Below, piece by piece: positions 36,131 through 49,054 of a DNA stretch of 64,000 nucleotides. Under the pieces are notes generated by a model. It did not search any database, had not been told where the DNA came from, and saw nothing but the letters and a program-made list of their open reading frames with translations. Source of the stretch: Theocolax elegans (lineage: Eukaryota; Arthropoda; Insecta; Hymenoptera; Cerocephalidae). The position numbers and the translations under genes were made by a program. How positions within the stretch are numbered: position 1 is the stretch's first letter; every line of letters starts with the position of its first letter. The DNA lies in NCBI GenBank assembly GCA_026168455.1, contig CM047426.1:25603058-25667057 (forward strand), read 5' to 3'.

Positions 36131-37240
36131 AGCGTATATACATGAATTTAATGATGTTTCGGCTTACGCGATTTGTCCTAATTCATCGCCTCGACGACTC
36201 TTGCCTATTCTCGAACGTTCTCTCTATGATCTGTAGGCGCGGTTCGCTCCAACTCAATACTGTATATTCGTATGTTCTTTTTAACGATACTACAAAATTC
36301 TTCTCTTTTGGAATATCCTTCCTTCCGACTACGACGTTTATAAATATCCATATTTTTTTCCCATCTAGCAAAATTCAACAGTCGAAATTTATCGATTTGT
36401 TAGACGGCTATATCTATATATACATTTTTTTTTATTTACGTAACAACCTTTGCAGGATAGCCGATTACAGCTAACTTTGTATCATTGTACAAATTTACTT
36501 ACATTCATATATATGTAATATATATATATAGGTATGTATATAAATATATATATATTTATACAGTTTATTCGACGATAATTTATGAGACTTGTTGCATTGA
36601 TTGCGCAATAACCGGGTAATTGTTGTTTTGTCGTTGGCATAAACATACTTGTTTTAAATGTTTAACAACTATATTGACTTGCACGCTTTACATTCGAATA
36701 CAGCCCCCTTTACAGAATTATCCAAATCCAATAGTACTCGATGTTAAATATATCAAAATATATCCTCGTCGCAAATGTCATTATAGCTTGCGGGTTACGT
36801 TTCACCAAACTTGAAATTCATACGCGTGTTAATAATGCACGTGTACAGTATATATATGTATATACGTTCACTTCCAAATGAACACACGTTTATCGGTACT
36901 CCACATATAGAATCGTTGAAAATTGGTGACAATGTATTCAAACGAGAGTAACACACTTACGTGTGCAATTATAATTCACGTTGATTTACATTGCGCACTA
37001 CGTCGTGCTAAAAATACTGAGCAATGTATTATTCGTTTGTGTATATATGTGCGCGTCGTAGAAGAGGGTTGATAAGTTAATACACCTGATCAACGTATAA
37101 AGTTACTCTCTTCAATGTTGTTAAATAAAAGTTGCATTATTTTCAACTGAAATTTATATTTAGGTATTGTTATTCATTTGAATTAAATATTATCAAGAAT
37201 TATAGAGACGCTCGTCTTGTGTATCATTAAAATCGATCTT
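36131..37240. other. Non-coding stretch
   Basis: A 110-codon plus-strand frame (36142-36474) has no recognisable domain and ends in TA-derived Tyr/Ile sequence. TA-rich microsatellites lie at 36510-36555. No gene is called. Confidence 0.4.
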
Positions 37241-37249
37241 TCTAATCCC

Positions 37250-37650
37250 TAGTAGAAATTTCAGCATAATTCAGTAATTTTATGGTGGAGAAACGTATAC
37301 GCTGATAGAAATCGAAAAGATTTAACAGTAATTTCTTAGGTATAATAAATTGGTAAAAATGTGTAAACTTGGTATAGTAAAACTATCGAATTAGTACTAG
37401 CTGATGAAATGGTTTTCCTCACATATTTTCGGCGTATCTTAAGTTAGAACGTTTCGAGATATTTTATTAAGCAGTTATGCCCCAAAAACTGGCGACATTC
37501 TATAGGAATTTTTAAAACTGCGTTCCATTTTGTAAAATGACGTTTCTTGATATCCTATAAGTTGTACGTATTATTTTATAATTTATAGTATATATTACAA
37601 GCCGTTTCCTTTCATTTGTCAATTCAATTCTTTAATTTTTAGTAATGTAC
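37250..37650. repeat. Dispersed repeat, diverged copy 1
   Basis: Blocks shared with 45310-45670 occur in the same order: AAAAGATTTAACAG followed by an AGGTAT word, a GCAGTT-TGCCC-like segment, TTTTAGGAATTTT/TATAGGAATTTTT, and finally a CCGTTT...TCAATTC...TTCTTTAATTTT segment. A CCTAGTAGAAATTTC motif stands at its left edge (about 37248). The two copies have diverged substantially. They encode no protein and are of unknown class. Confidence 0.45.
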
Positions 37651-39590
37651 ATATATGAATTGTATTAATTGAACGAAGAGGATACGTATATATAACCTGC
37701 CTTCCTACACATAAATTAATTTAAAATATTGTTAATGATTTTTATTTTGTATTGTTTTTACTACATATCTTGTTAATTCTAAACCAAACATTTCATTTCA
37801 TAGCGGGATGCCAAAGTCGATATATATCTATCCTCCTTATATCTTACCGACAAACGCGATAATCGGCAATAAACCTGTAAATAAAACAGTATGTAGAAAA
37901 ATAAGAGAAGAGGTACTTTCATTTATCTGCACCGTCACGTACCCTATTCTTGATCAATTAAGGGAAATCCGTACGTTCATAGAATAATTTTATTTTAAAA
38001 AGGCTAATAAATGTATATATTTTGACGGATGCAGAGAGTACAAGTATTAAACTTCCTTTTAGCCATCTCAGAGAAATAAAATAAGCGGGAAGTACCAATT
38101 TTTGATCAGTATATTTTCGGTACGTATACTACTTCCTAGTTAATACTATCGGCCAATTATTGATTGTTTAACCTCTAAAATGTATGTAGCAACGGTTAGA
38201 TTTATGTAAATCTTATTACTTTATTGAAATAATATACTGATTATAAATTGTTTCATGATCAACAATTGGATACCTTACGATAATCTGTAACTATAACATC
38301 AATAGGATGCTCGATAGGATGCACAGACGTTGTAAGAGATAAAAAGTACAATAATATTGTCTTTTGGTCTGAAATTCAGCACACAGTTAGATTATAGATA
38401 AATGAAAGCCCCTCTTTTTTGCATATAAATGTTTATATTTTTTAATAATCTCTTAGTAGAAATCGAAATTCATTAAATAAATATTAAATAAACTGTTTCA
38501 ACAGAATGGATAAATGTACCTATTTTTATTCTACCGATTAACCAATTTTCTTACATTTTACAATCACTTTTACTAAAATAAAATACTGATTTTCAGCTAC
38601 TTATTAGCTTATAAGCATAGACTAAACTTGAATCTAGTTAAGTGCTATTAACCTTTAAAGAGCGAGGATGATAGAAATGTCTACCACCTCGCACACATTA
38701 GTATTTGGTGTTTTTAAGCGAAACTTGGCATCTTGAATAAGAGGCAAATAGTAAAAGAGTGTAGAGCAACGGTTGACCTTGAAAATGTCATCTCAAAGGC
38801 AGACTAACCCATTACCGTCCATAATATCAAAATTGAAGAAAAACAATGCATTCCACATCTACGGACTACTTAATATTTCATAGGTGAACTCCTGCATCTT
38901 TTACCCTATTTTTTCGTAATTTTTTCGTGGGTAAACCAAATTTTAGGCTAAAATTACGAAAAAAATTGTTTAAATTGGCTTTTTCCTTGCAGGCATGTCT
39001 GGTAAACATTTCTACCTCCGGTTCAGTCGGACATTTGTTTTAAGTAATCCAGTGAAGATTTATATCAATTTTGGAGAGAAAATCGACACTCAATTTGCTA
39101 TAAATTTTAACTAAAATTACCACCCTATAGTTTAAGTAAACTAATTAAATAAAAACTACAGTTAATCTATTTATTTGTGTATCTTTTCTCAATGAAATAT
39201 CCGGAGTGCTAAAATGAAACTAAAAAAAAAAAGAAAAACAATTCTCATTAATAATTGATATACGGCGGTAGGGATAAATCAATTTCGCGGTAAACGGCAG
39301 TGCTTTCGTTGTAAATTTAGACGCGAGCGGATCTAATTAAATTTTGCGCGGAAATGGAAAAATCCGATCGCAACGTTGAAAGAGACGAGTCAAGGGAATA
39401 CCGATATCCCTTTTATGCAGAATTCCAAAAATTTTGTCCTAATCGTCGTTTCAAACTATAAACACATTTGGAATTAACTATATATACATGACACTTTCAA
39501 CTTATATATTATTTACTATTGAAATCTTACATGCATTTTTACTACATATGATGATAAATAAAACTCACTCTGTTAAATAAATTAACATCA
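37651..39590. other. AT-rich non-coding stretch with a small hairpin
   Basis: No gene was recognised. At 38909-38965 the words TTTTTTCGTAATTTT and AAAATTACGAAAAAAA form an inverted repeat with a 25 bp loop. A CTTAGTAGAAATCGAAAT motif near 38453 belongs to the recurrent CTAGTAGAA motif. Confidence 0.4.
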
Positions 39591-39597
39591 CTTAGTA

Positions 39598-40168
39598 CAC
39601 TGAGAACAAAATGTCTTTAACACAAATGCGGTGCATTAACTATTAAGATGTACGACTTTATATGCGGTTAAATGAATACTACTTAATAATTAAAGAATAA
39701 TCATTTAAATATAATACTCTAAAGGAAATTCGTATGTCTTAATAGTTAATGCACCATTTTTTCGCTTGCCGTATATATACATATATATATAGTTTTGCGC
39801 ACCGAAAGGTTATATTCTCGATAGATGCATACAGCAAAACTACAAAAAAGCAGAAGTACATAATGATTAAAATTATCTTAATTTAGATGTTTATTTATAA
39901 GAATACTAAGTCATTACTATTTTAGTTTTAAATGCATAAATATGTACTTATACATTTATGCATACATATATATATAAATTTCATTTTTGTCCAAACTGAT
40001 ACGTATTAACTATTAAGAAATATTCTATTAGAAGAAATGATTTATCGTATAGTAATTAATACATACATTTCTTCATATCAAATAAATTTTTATTTACGAC
40101 AAAGCTTAATTATGTCTATTTTTTAAAGAAATATATGCATTTGCGACAAAGATATTTTGTTCTCAGTG
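39598..40168. mobile_element. 571 bp inverted-repeat element with CACTGAG ends
   Basis: The left end CACTGAGAACAAAATGTCTT and the right end (complement AAGATATTTTGTTCTCAGTG) form an imperfect terminal inverted repeat of about 30 bp. TA stands immediately outside both ends (39596-39597, 40169-40170). No transposase is present. A perfect-looking internal hairpin (39630-39654 with 39731-39755, beginning GGTGCATTAACTATTAAGA) lies in the left half, and a TATTAACTATTAAGAAAT word related to it recurs near 40005. This is probably a MITE mobilised by a TA-targeting (Tc1/mariner-type) transposase. Confidence 0.75.
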
Positions 40169-40389
40169 TATATGTATTTAATTTCTATTGATAAGTATCT
40201 TTCATACCTTAAAAGGATTAATCGTGTAACAGTTATTAATGTTTCACTAACTTCTGTTATGACTAAAGATATGTAGATATATGACAACAATAGATGCAAA
40301 AGAAAAGAGTTTGAAGTAAGCCAGCAGCGGTAGAAAAAAAAATAAAATATGTAGTACATCTGTGTGGGCATACGCATGTAACAACGGGT

Positions 40390-40625
40390 GAATCAACCCT
40401 GACGTAGAGGCTTGTGTGTCACAGAAAAAAGCTTACCGAGTGGTCGATTGGCTTAGAGGTGGACTTTGGCCTGCCATTGACAAGGTTTTCCCTTCCGACA
40501 AATCGTCCTCCGATACAGCCAAGCTCTTAATCCTCTTTCCTTTTCATGTACTCTTACATAGTGTTCGATTTAATAACGACGACATTGCCGATCGTCAGAT
40601 AAACATTAATTTCAAAGTATAACTA
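40390..40625. other. Unique-looking segment with 68-codon frame and tRNA-like A-box word
   Basis: A plus-strand frame (40416-40622) crosses DNA richer in G+C than its surroundings. The segment contains ACCGAGTGGTCGATTGGC, which resembles the D-arm/A-box of tRNA-Ser or tRNA-Leu, and about 45 bp later AAGGTTTTCCC, a poor B-box. No cloverleaf can be closed, so I do not call a tRNA. A decayed tRNA-derived SINE is one explanation; a chance match or a short host exon is another. Confidence 0.2.
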
Positions 40626-41690
40626 TAGAATTTAAAATCAGATACGCTATTGTTTTACTAATCACTGAGTGTTGTATTGAAAATTACCATTTATTGGTTA
40701 GAAAGGTTGTATTGTACCATTGTTGATATTTACCTATGTGTTATACTTTCACATAGACATTCGATCATTGTTTTATTTTATGTTTGATTTTTATATAGAA
40801 ACATGCGTAAAAAGAGAAGAAGAAAATATTTATCTAATATAATAATTATATTATATATATAATAACTAAAAGTTTTGATTTCTTAAATTATCTTAATAGT
40901 TATAATATCATTGATTTTTCGATAACACTTTGCCTGTATACTAATATCCGGGTTTTATTTATTTGAAAACAAATTAACAAGTTATATCCATCAAATTATT
41001 TATATTACATTTACAATTATTGAATCATACATTAAACTTTTTTCTCATTACACAGTTCTCCTACAAACTGTATAAGTACGTGTTACATAAAAAAAGTATA
41101 TAATATCACGAAAAGTGTATAATAGATATTCCAAAAGGAATCTAATTGAATTCAGTACATTTAAGTAAGGAAATCTGCACGGATTTGCGTTGAATGGAAT
41201 TTCATTTATTCGCCCGGTTTGCGTAAGAAAATCCAACTAGAAACTGTTGAGAATCTCGCATATAAACTATAATTTAAATATTACGATTTAAGGATGTATA
41301 CCAAGATCTTGTCTCAGGATTGTTGTTTAGACAGAGCATTTTCTCTCTTTTTAGGGCAATATTTCTCAGTAAATTTTCATTCGATAAACGTTCTCGTTGA
41401 AACTTTTTGCAAGCATATAGAGATATTTTTGCATTTATGTTATAAAAAATCTTGAAAATTATCTTTAATTTTAATAACAATTAATTATAGTAGCTTATGT
41501 GTTTAAATTTGGTATTACTTCATCTGAAAACTGGTACCGAATGTGAAAATGAATTTTGAACTTGATTAACAAGAAACGAATTTGAGCAGTTTATTCTTAG
41601 TATTTCCTTTCTATATAATATATATAATAACGATGAATCTTGGTACTCTTGACTGAAGAAAACCATTCGACGAGTACTCTGGTGTGTGAA
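40626..41690. other. AT-rich non-coding stretch
   Basis: No gene was recognised. Two small minus-strand frames (41048-41236, 41274-41480) have AT-driven composition only. Confidence 0.45.
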
Positions 41691-41694
41691 GATC

Positions 41695-42095
41695 GAGCAG
41701 AGAAAGAGAGAGAGAGAGATAGAAATGCGACTAATTTTAAGGAAAGTGCAATTAACGTGAACGGTGCACCGTAACCCGTACTCCGACGTGTAATAGCGGT
41801 TGTATCTTGTATACGCAATACCAATAGGGCGTTGCGCGCGTAAGACAACCAACCGAAGACGACAACGGAGTCGCGAAGGCAAGAGGAAGCGGCGAATGTG
41901 GGGCTGTGATGGGCCACTTCCGGTGGTCCCGCTCTAGCGTTCATCCTGCCCGGAGCGTTCGGACGCGTTCGGGCAAACCGCAGACGCGCCGCGGCATCGT
42001 CTCATCATTCTATTAAGAGCCCCACGCGCGCGCTTCGACGAACGGAACGCGACTGCGGAACTGCCTAAATAGGTAGACGCATGTCGCACGCTTCC
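41695..42095. other. CpG-rich patch with GA tract
   Basis: A short (GA)n run (about 41700-41720) leads into strongly CpG-rich sequence that includes GCGCGCGC words near 42027. Overlapping minus-strand frames (41520-41882, 41597-41944) have no recognised motif. Regulatory or 5' untranslated function is possible. Confidence 0.4.
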
Positions 42096-43555
42096 TATGC
42101 TGTCAATCATTCGTTCATACTCACGTGCGCCTACTTTATCTATATAGCTAATGGTAAATTTACGCGGTTACACTTTTATCATTCCTCTGTACTAAAATTG
42201 TGTATAGTCTCAGGATAATAAATATTTTAATGAACCGCACAGTTTGCGTTAATTAGACCAGCCAGTATTTGCAACTCACCTATTATGTAGGTACATATTT
42301 CAGATTTTGCTATACGTTAACTGCATTGTATATTCAATATACAGGTAAACCATCATTATTTTACTTGACCAAAAGACTTGTGCAAATCTAATATGCGTTC
42401 GCGACCCTATACATTTTTTCCCGCTTTGATTTCGATTTGTTTACTTTCTTGTGACAAATACAATTGATTGTTAGTTATATTTTTTATTTACTATCATGAT
42501 TTATAGTTGGAATATTCGATGCAAATGAATTGCATTGACTATCTTCCAATTATTATACAAAAAACAATAAATGTAAATAAAGGTATTTGTTTGATTTTTC
42601 TAATATAAAGGTATGGTTTTTCGCGCAATATGGTGTTAAATACAATTTAATTAATCACTTTTCGAAAAAGAGTATATATAAAGTGTATTTAAGTACAACT
42701 GTACAACACGTGTCAATTTGATATTTCCACAGAGATATTTAATTAGGTGTCTTAAAAATTCATAATGATTTTGAAAATTTTCGATGAAAATAGTCTTGGA
42801 TCTAAGATTAAATACATCTACTGTAATAATATTGTGTTTTCTCGGAAGATATACTATTAATTTTTTTAAATTATTTATTGATAAATCATCAAGCTTGTTG
42901 GGCAGCTGTGAATCATTGTTTTATAACTATACATTACTGACTAAAAATCATCGTTCACGTAAAAGTCTCTCTGTCACGCTACTATATTCGTTTTGAACAA
43001 TATTTGTGATTTTTTTCAGATTTTTCTCATAATTATAGGTTTTCAAATTCTTGGGATTTTCTAGGTAAGTCTCTGCAATTTGGGTGTCACATCTCCTTAA
43101 ATTGTATATACCTGTTAAATCAATGAAATATCAAATTTTTTAATTCACTATTAAATTATGAAGTTGTTTTTAAAAAAAGTGATAATGTGTAAGCTTCGAT
43201 TTTTTAACGTTACAGCGCCAATTACTTAGTAACGAAGTAATAATATTTTCAGTGTATTCCCAGTTTAAATATCTGTCCTCTCGCTTTCCTTGCAAATATA
43301 AATAATCACGCTACCCCCACATAACCCGATGACCATTGCGCTTTCAACAAAAAAGAATCGCGATAAAAATATTTTATTCCGAAAGGAAGTGGGAATAACA
43401 ATAACTGAAAAATAAAGTACCTCCCAAGTGAAAAAGTTTTGAAATATTAAATATCCTGAATAGCAATAGTTTGAAAAAGAAAAGAAAATTTCGTTTACGA
43501 AGACCAGATGTCTTACACCTGACAATGCATCGAGCAATTACATTGAATTACATAT
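42096..43555. other. AT-rich non-coding stretch
   Basis: No gene or mobile element was recognised in this interval. Confidence 0.45.
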
Positions 43556-43559
43556 TGGA

Positions 43560-44330
43560 CAGTTACGTATACATAGTGTCACACGGAACTTTCGAGAGTA
43601 TACTGGCGGCTAGCCACAAAAAGTTGCCGATGCTCGTATACTCGACGCAGCAGTTGCCATTCGCGTAAAAAAAGAAAGGAAGGAAAGTACGCGCAACAAC
43701 TATATATATAACACTTCCCACAACAAGTGCTCGGACGTACCGTACAATGCACGACGTTTTAAAACGTTCCATGGCCATACGTAACTCGCTCGTGTTCAAA
43801 AAAAAAAAAAAACAAAAAAATTCCCTAACAGAAATAGAAAAACTCGTGACAGTGAAATAAAGACGAGAGGTACGCAAGGGAATGCGCAACGAAAGTAAAA
43901 TAAAATGGTATGAGAAGTGAAGAGAGAGAGAGAGAGAGAGAGAGAGGATAAAGGAGTGCGCGAGAACACCGAGGTAAAAGAAAGAGAGCAGCCCTCTGTG
44001 CATAAAAGCCAAGTAATTATCAGCCTTTCTCTCTTCTCTTCTTCTTTTTTTGTCGCTTCCGTCTCTCTTTTGGCGCATCCTCTATACTCCCTTCCTGTTT
44101 TTCGCACGCTCTTTGTTTTCCTCTTTTCTCCATTCTTCACTATCCTTCTTCCTCGGGTATATACTTCGAATCTCATCGACGCATCCTTCTACTTTACCAG
44201 GTTTACGTCTTTATTTCACCTCTTGTTTTGGGATTTTTCACAGATTTCGCTATTATCGCCATATCGCGCGTTCTTACTTCTCACACTCAAAATACGTTTG
44301 TTATACATTCAATGGTAATGAATGTAATGT
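43560..44330. other. Pyrimidine/purine-biased patch with GA tract
   Basis: An (AG)n run at about 43919-43947 is followed by a long CT-rich segment (about 44020-44160). Long frames on both strands (for example 43563-44078 minus, 43917-44318 plus) are Leu/Ser/Phe- or Arg/Glu-rich because of this bias and show no domain. An A-run lies at about 43799-43811. No gene is called. Confidence 0.4.
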
Positions 44331-45305
44331 ACGTATATGTCGAAGTACACGGTCAATTATTTCCATTCCTGGATACAATAACACATTTGCGCTTGTGTTG
44401 CGGAAAACGTTTGTACCCTTAATATAGACAGTATTTTAATGTTCGAGTAATTATCTCGAGAAATGTATTATCCCTGGTAATTTAGGTGAAAATAGTTGAT
44501 TCCCTAGTATTAAAATATATTTGACACTCTTTAGTTAAACGGATACCAGTGGCTGCTGTTTCAAAAATTAATTAATATAAGGGAAAAAAATTGCAGGTAC
44601 TATAAATATTGTTATTTATATTTTACACGATCACGAGCACTTTTTGTATTTTTTGTTGAAAATTAGGTTCAGAATTCTCATAAAAATTAATAGTTATATA
44701 ACTATTTAGAAACAAGTAAAATTGAATCCGTTGTTTAAACAGCTAAGTATTAGTGAAATGCTTTATGTAACAAAGTTTACACATTTAACAAATATATTTT
44801 CCTATATTGTTTAGTAGTCAAGGCTCAGGAACAAGGCAAAATTTGTTCATACTGTTTCGTAAAATTTATAAAAACTATTGTAAAAATTATTATATTTGTT
44901 TAAATTAATTTATTAAAATTTAATAATCATATAGCTTAGAAAATTACGATATATTTTAAGTTAATATACTTATAATATTAAATTACTTTTTCTAAATTAG
45001 AACCCAAACTTCTTTCTTTAAGCCAAAATTTGAGTACTTAAAAGCTATACTTTATTTTTACTATATATAATAGTGTCAAACGATAAAGTACTTTTGAAGT
45101 TAAGCTTAATATACTTTAACTAATTTTAGAAATCTTGATAGAACGAGAAACCCATTTAATTACAATGTATAATTATAACCCATTTGAGATTATAAATATT
45201 TTGATCATCATATCGTATAAGTATTCGCCATATTTTTGTGTTTAAAAACAATTGATATGATTTTGATTTTGTTAACAATAACAAGCAACCTTTAATAATA
45301 CAAAG
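44331..45305. other. AT-rich non-coding stretch
   Basis: No gene, RNA or bounded repeat could be supported here. Confidence 0.45.
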
Positions 45306-45309
45306 TACA

Positions 45310-45670
45310 GATTGAACCCTGCTAGAAAATTAAAAGATTTAACAGGCATTTCGTAGGTATGAAATATTGTTAAAAAGATAAACAAACTAGTAAAAGTGCC
45401 CAATTCTAACTAGATAATAAAGCCAATTTTTTTCACATTTCTCGGGTATGCCTTATTAGATTTGCAGATTTTAATTTATCAAGCAGTTTGCGCCCAGGAA
45501 AAATACCCATATAGAAAGAATGCCAAAGTATTTTAGGAATTTTGTAAGTCATGTTCATTTTTATATCATGTATTTATAACCATACTTTTTTATTTAATGT
45601 TTTTATATGTTTCCTTCCGTTTATATCAATTCATTTCTTTAATTTTCGTCGGGTTAAATTAATTTCGTTA
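45310..45670. repeat. Dispersed repeat, diverged copy 2
   Basis: This is the partner of 37250-37650, in the same orientation, sharing AAAAGATTTAACAG, TAGGTAT, TTTAGGAATTTT and TTCCTTCCGTTT/TCAATTCATTTCTTTAATTTT-like blocks. The left edge has CCTGCTAGAAAATTAAA in place of the CCTAGTAGAAATTTC of copy 1. Confidence 0.45.
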
Positions 45671-47315
45671 ATCGATCGTAGAGGCATAACCTATACCTTC
45701 TCGCACCGAAACAAGTTTCAAACATTTTTAATACCTATAATAATTATTACAATGAGACTAAATATGTTGTATTTTTTTATTTCTACTATAAGGAAGAAAA
45801 GTTTCTGATTAGCATGTTATATAAAATATCGTTAATATATTATTTTAAATATTCTTCTATTGATTCGTTTTCCTTATTTATGTATGATGTTCCGATTGTA
45901 AAATTGACAGTTTAAGCCTATGATGTAAAAAATTGCTTGAAATATATATTTAGTATATAATTATATATGCTGCTGTCTAGTTACATATTATAACTGGCAG
46001 TGCAGTGGTGGTATAGCATCAAGGGAGAAAACGGAAGAGAGATCAAGTGACTCAGTCAAAGCAGCGTAACAATGGCTCTCTCGGCTAAGCAAACAGATTA
46101 ACGCTTCGCCAAACACATACGCATGCAAATCAATTCTTTCGGATGCATATCGTTTCTATTCGAGGTTACACTATTAATATATGCGCAAGTGATCAATATT
46201 GATGAAATTGTGCACGATGTAAATTTATATTTTTCCGTTTCAAAGCCACAAGAACGTGCACGTTTATACCAACTATTTTCTTTTCGTTATCTCAAACAAG
46301 ATTTAATAATATCGGTACACAATTTTAATAAAATATGGTAAGATATCTACCGTGTAATCCAACGAAGTTTATAAGTAGTTGTGAGATAATAATATAGTAA
46401 CACTATAGTATTGAAAGATATTTACATCAAACGAATTCTAAAATTGATAATATACGAAAAATTACAAAAGAATATCTGACGGAGCTGCGACATCGAACGG
46501 GTTTTGCCATTAAAAACTAAACAGTTGTAAAATATTATAAATAATTATTACAGCATCTTTGTAATATTATGTGCTGATGTGCACAAGTCTATTTCACAGT
46601 TTTGTATGCGTACAAACCAAGTAAGTTTAGTTTTTATGCACACGTACCATCTCGTATGTTAAAGCTAAAAACTTCTAAAAATTAAATGTTTTTTCAAAAT
46701 ATTACAGTATATTAAAGTAATTAAAAGAGTGGTTTGAAAATAATTCATATAATCTTTAAATGTTTTGGAAAACAGTGTGCATTACTTTTGGAAATTATCA
46801 ACATTGCGTACCAGAAAAATTAGAAATAAAAATACATGAAAAATGAAATGAAATAAAAAAGATCAGAATATCACAACATTACAAGAGTGAATCTTACGAA
46901 ATTCTTATATGTAATAATTGACTGCCATCTGAAACGGAATAAAGAGATTTTGCATAAGGTTAGTAAAACGAGATATTGCATATATGTGTTAGCAAAATTA
47001 AGAAACGTCGTGAACAATTGCTAACAAATAAGTATAATGTATATACGCAATTATAGCATATGGATCAGCTAACAAAACAACGATCAAACCCATTGAATAG
47101 TGTTCATGTATAATCATAAAAATCATTAAAAACGCGAAATAAAAATGTGATTGTGCCAAAAGTTAAGAAAGAAGTAGGAAAAAGAAATCATGAGTACGAA
47201 GTAGCAGTTTACTTAAAGTCTTGATATAAGTATTTATAGAAATATGAGTTTAAAAAAATTAAATAAAAATAAATTTAAAAGAAAGAAATTTAAAAATTAA
47301 AGATCTAAATTTTTA
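45671..47315. other. AT-rich non-coding stretch
   Basis: No gene was recognised. A short stem-loop (CTAGTTA...TAACTGG at about 45976-46000) is too short for a microRNA precursor. The small plus-strand frame at 46123-46341 has no known motif. Confidence 0.4.
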
Positions 47316-47459
47316 AAAATGTGAGTAATAGGATATATTTACCACTATAAAATATGAAAAAAGCCGGAGTTTTAGACGCTAACGGTCTGTTTTTACGATA
47401 GATATAAGCAAATAACGAAAAATTGCGCTAAAAAACTGGATAAGAAATAACGACAAATA

Positions 47460-48729
47460 AGGTAAAAGTACCAATTACTGGACACCTAAGGATATTAGAC
47501 ATTATATTTAATGTATAGTTTGTTGAAAAATATACACAAAATTAAAAACTATTAGTTCTAATAAAAAGTATTTGCTTTATAGCGTGTGTTGCATTGCAAA
47601 CGCACTAATCTTCATGTTTAATTTTCATAATGTAAATGAAAATACAATTGATGACATTGAACCAATATCTGGACTAACAAAACGTGATTGTACCTCTGTC
47701 CGAATGCATACGTCCCAATAACTGTACGTAACTTTACCATGCTGTAAATGATAATTTAAAAAGCAACTGCACCATAATAAATAATTAATAAATACGTAAA
47801 ATCTGTGCAGAGAATATAATTATTTATTAATTAATGTATAAAGTTTTTTACGAAGGAAAGTATATAAAGTAAAGTAAAGGTTAAATAAGAAACTTATATT
47901 AAATACATTTATTACAAAATTTTAACAAATTTAACAATGTATGAATGTTTCTGATTGATATTTACACACTTATATTAATATTAAATGAATAAACTGAAAC
48001 AGTTATTTTAATATGCAGTATTTAATTATAAAATTTGTAGGTTAACTTTGTCTTATTCTAAATTTACTAATTTTTCTTACGTACAATGTATTAAATTAAT
48101 ATGAAAAACAACTACATACATTATAGTATAATAATTTTTCTTACGTACAATGTATTAAATTAATATGAAAAACAACTACATACATTATAGTATAAATAAA
48201 TATAACTGTAAAATAGTTAATACTTACTCAATTCTTTAATGAATAAATAATAATTTAGAACAAAAGTCGAGATCATGAGAAATTATTACACTGGTCAGTT
48301 ACTAGGACAAACCTCGATAGAACGTAACAAATAATATAAACTATATTTTTAATAAAAAAAAGTATAAAGCAACAAAAACATATTGTTTAATATTGATTAT
48401 AGTACATTAAAAATTATGTTTATGCATTTTTTAGATGTTATAACTAATAAATATATCCCAAATCGCCTTAAGCGTGCACGCGAATTTCTTAGCAAATCGT
48501 TCAGAAAATCCGTTATTTTAGTATTGTGAACATCATTAGTCAAATATTGATTTTTTATATAAATTAAAACAAAACCGACATAAAACTTTTTTTCGTTTAA
48601 GCTAACGAATATTCAAAGTATTTAAATATATTAAATACGTTTATATGTCTGCTCTCATAATTTTGCAAAACGTAATTTTCCATTCGTGTCCAGCATCTGG
48701 GACTTGTCCAGTCATTGGTACTTTTACCT
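47460..48729. mobile_element. 1,270 bp TIR element A, nested in FB1
   Basis: The left end AGGTAAAAGTACCAATTACT continues to GGACA and is matched by the right end complement with one mismatch, giving a TIR of about 26 bp. TA borders both ends (47458-47459, 48730-48731). The interior is AT-rich without a long frame. It contains GGACA/GTCCC-type words at intervals and a 64 bp tandem duplication. It is similar in length, end sequence and target to element B, so both are probably non-autonomous members of one TA-targeting family. Confidence 0.7.
48067..48194. repeat. 64 bp tandem duplication inside element A
   Basis: The segment with TTTTTCTTACGTACAATG ... ACTACATACATTATAGTATA occurs twice head to tail at a 64 bp offset without visible mismatch. 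Confidence 0.9.
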
Positions 48730-49054
48730 TAGGTACTCAAAACCCAAATTCGAAAGTAAACTGAGATTGAGTAGATTGGATTTAAAAATAAAAGAAATTA
48801 CAATATCTTAATTTGTTCAAAAGTTATGAAAGAAAAACGAATTAAACCATATTTTATTTAGGCCAAATTGACTTTTTACTTATTTCTCTTTTTTCCATAA
48901 CTATAGATGAAGTCAAGATATATGAGCTTCTATTTTTTAAATATACTCAATTTCAACTTTTTTCGAATTTGGGCTTAAGTATTTATCTGAATTTGTTTTC
49001 GAGTTATAAACAATTACATTCAAGGGTGTTTTTGACAAAATTTTTCGTTATTTA

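Noticed and set aside
40430..40505. Possible tRNA-Ser/Leu gene
   Set aside because: An A-box-like word is present, but acceptor and anticodon stems cannot be paired and the B-box is poor.
43563..44427. Long frames of 125-171 codons on both strands
   Set aside because: They are produced by strong pyrimidine/purine bias and a GA tract, and none contains a recognisable domain.
45970..46005. Short stem-loop as microRNA precursor
   Set aside because: The stem is only about 12 bp with a bulge, well below the length of a microRNA hairpin, and no known mature sequence was recognised.
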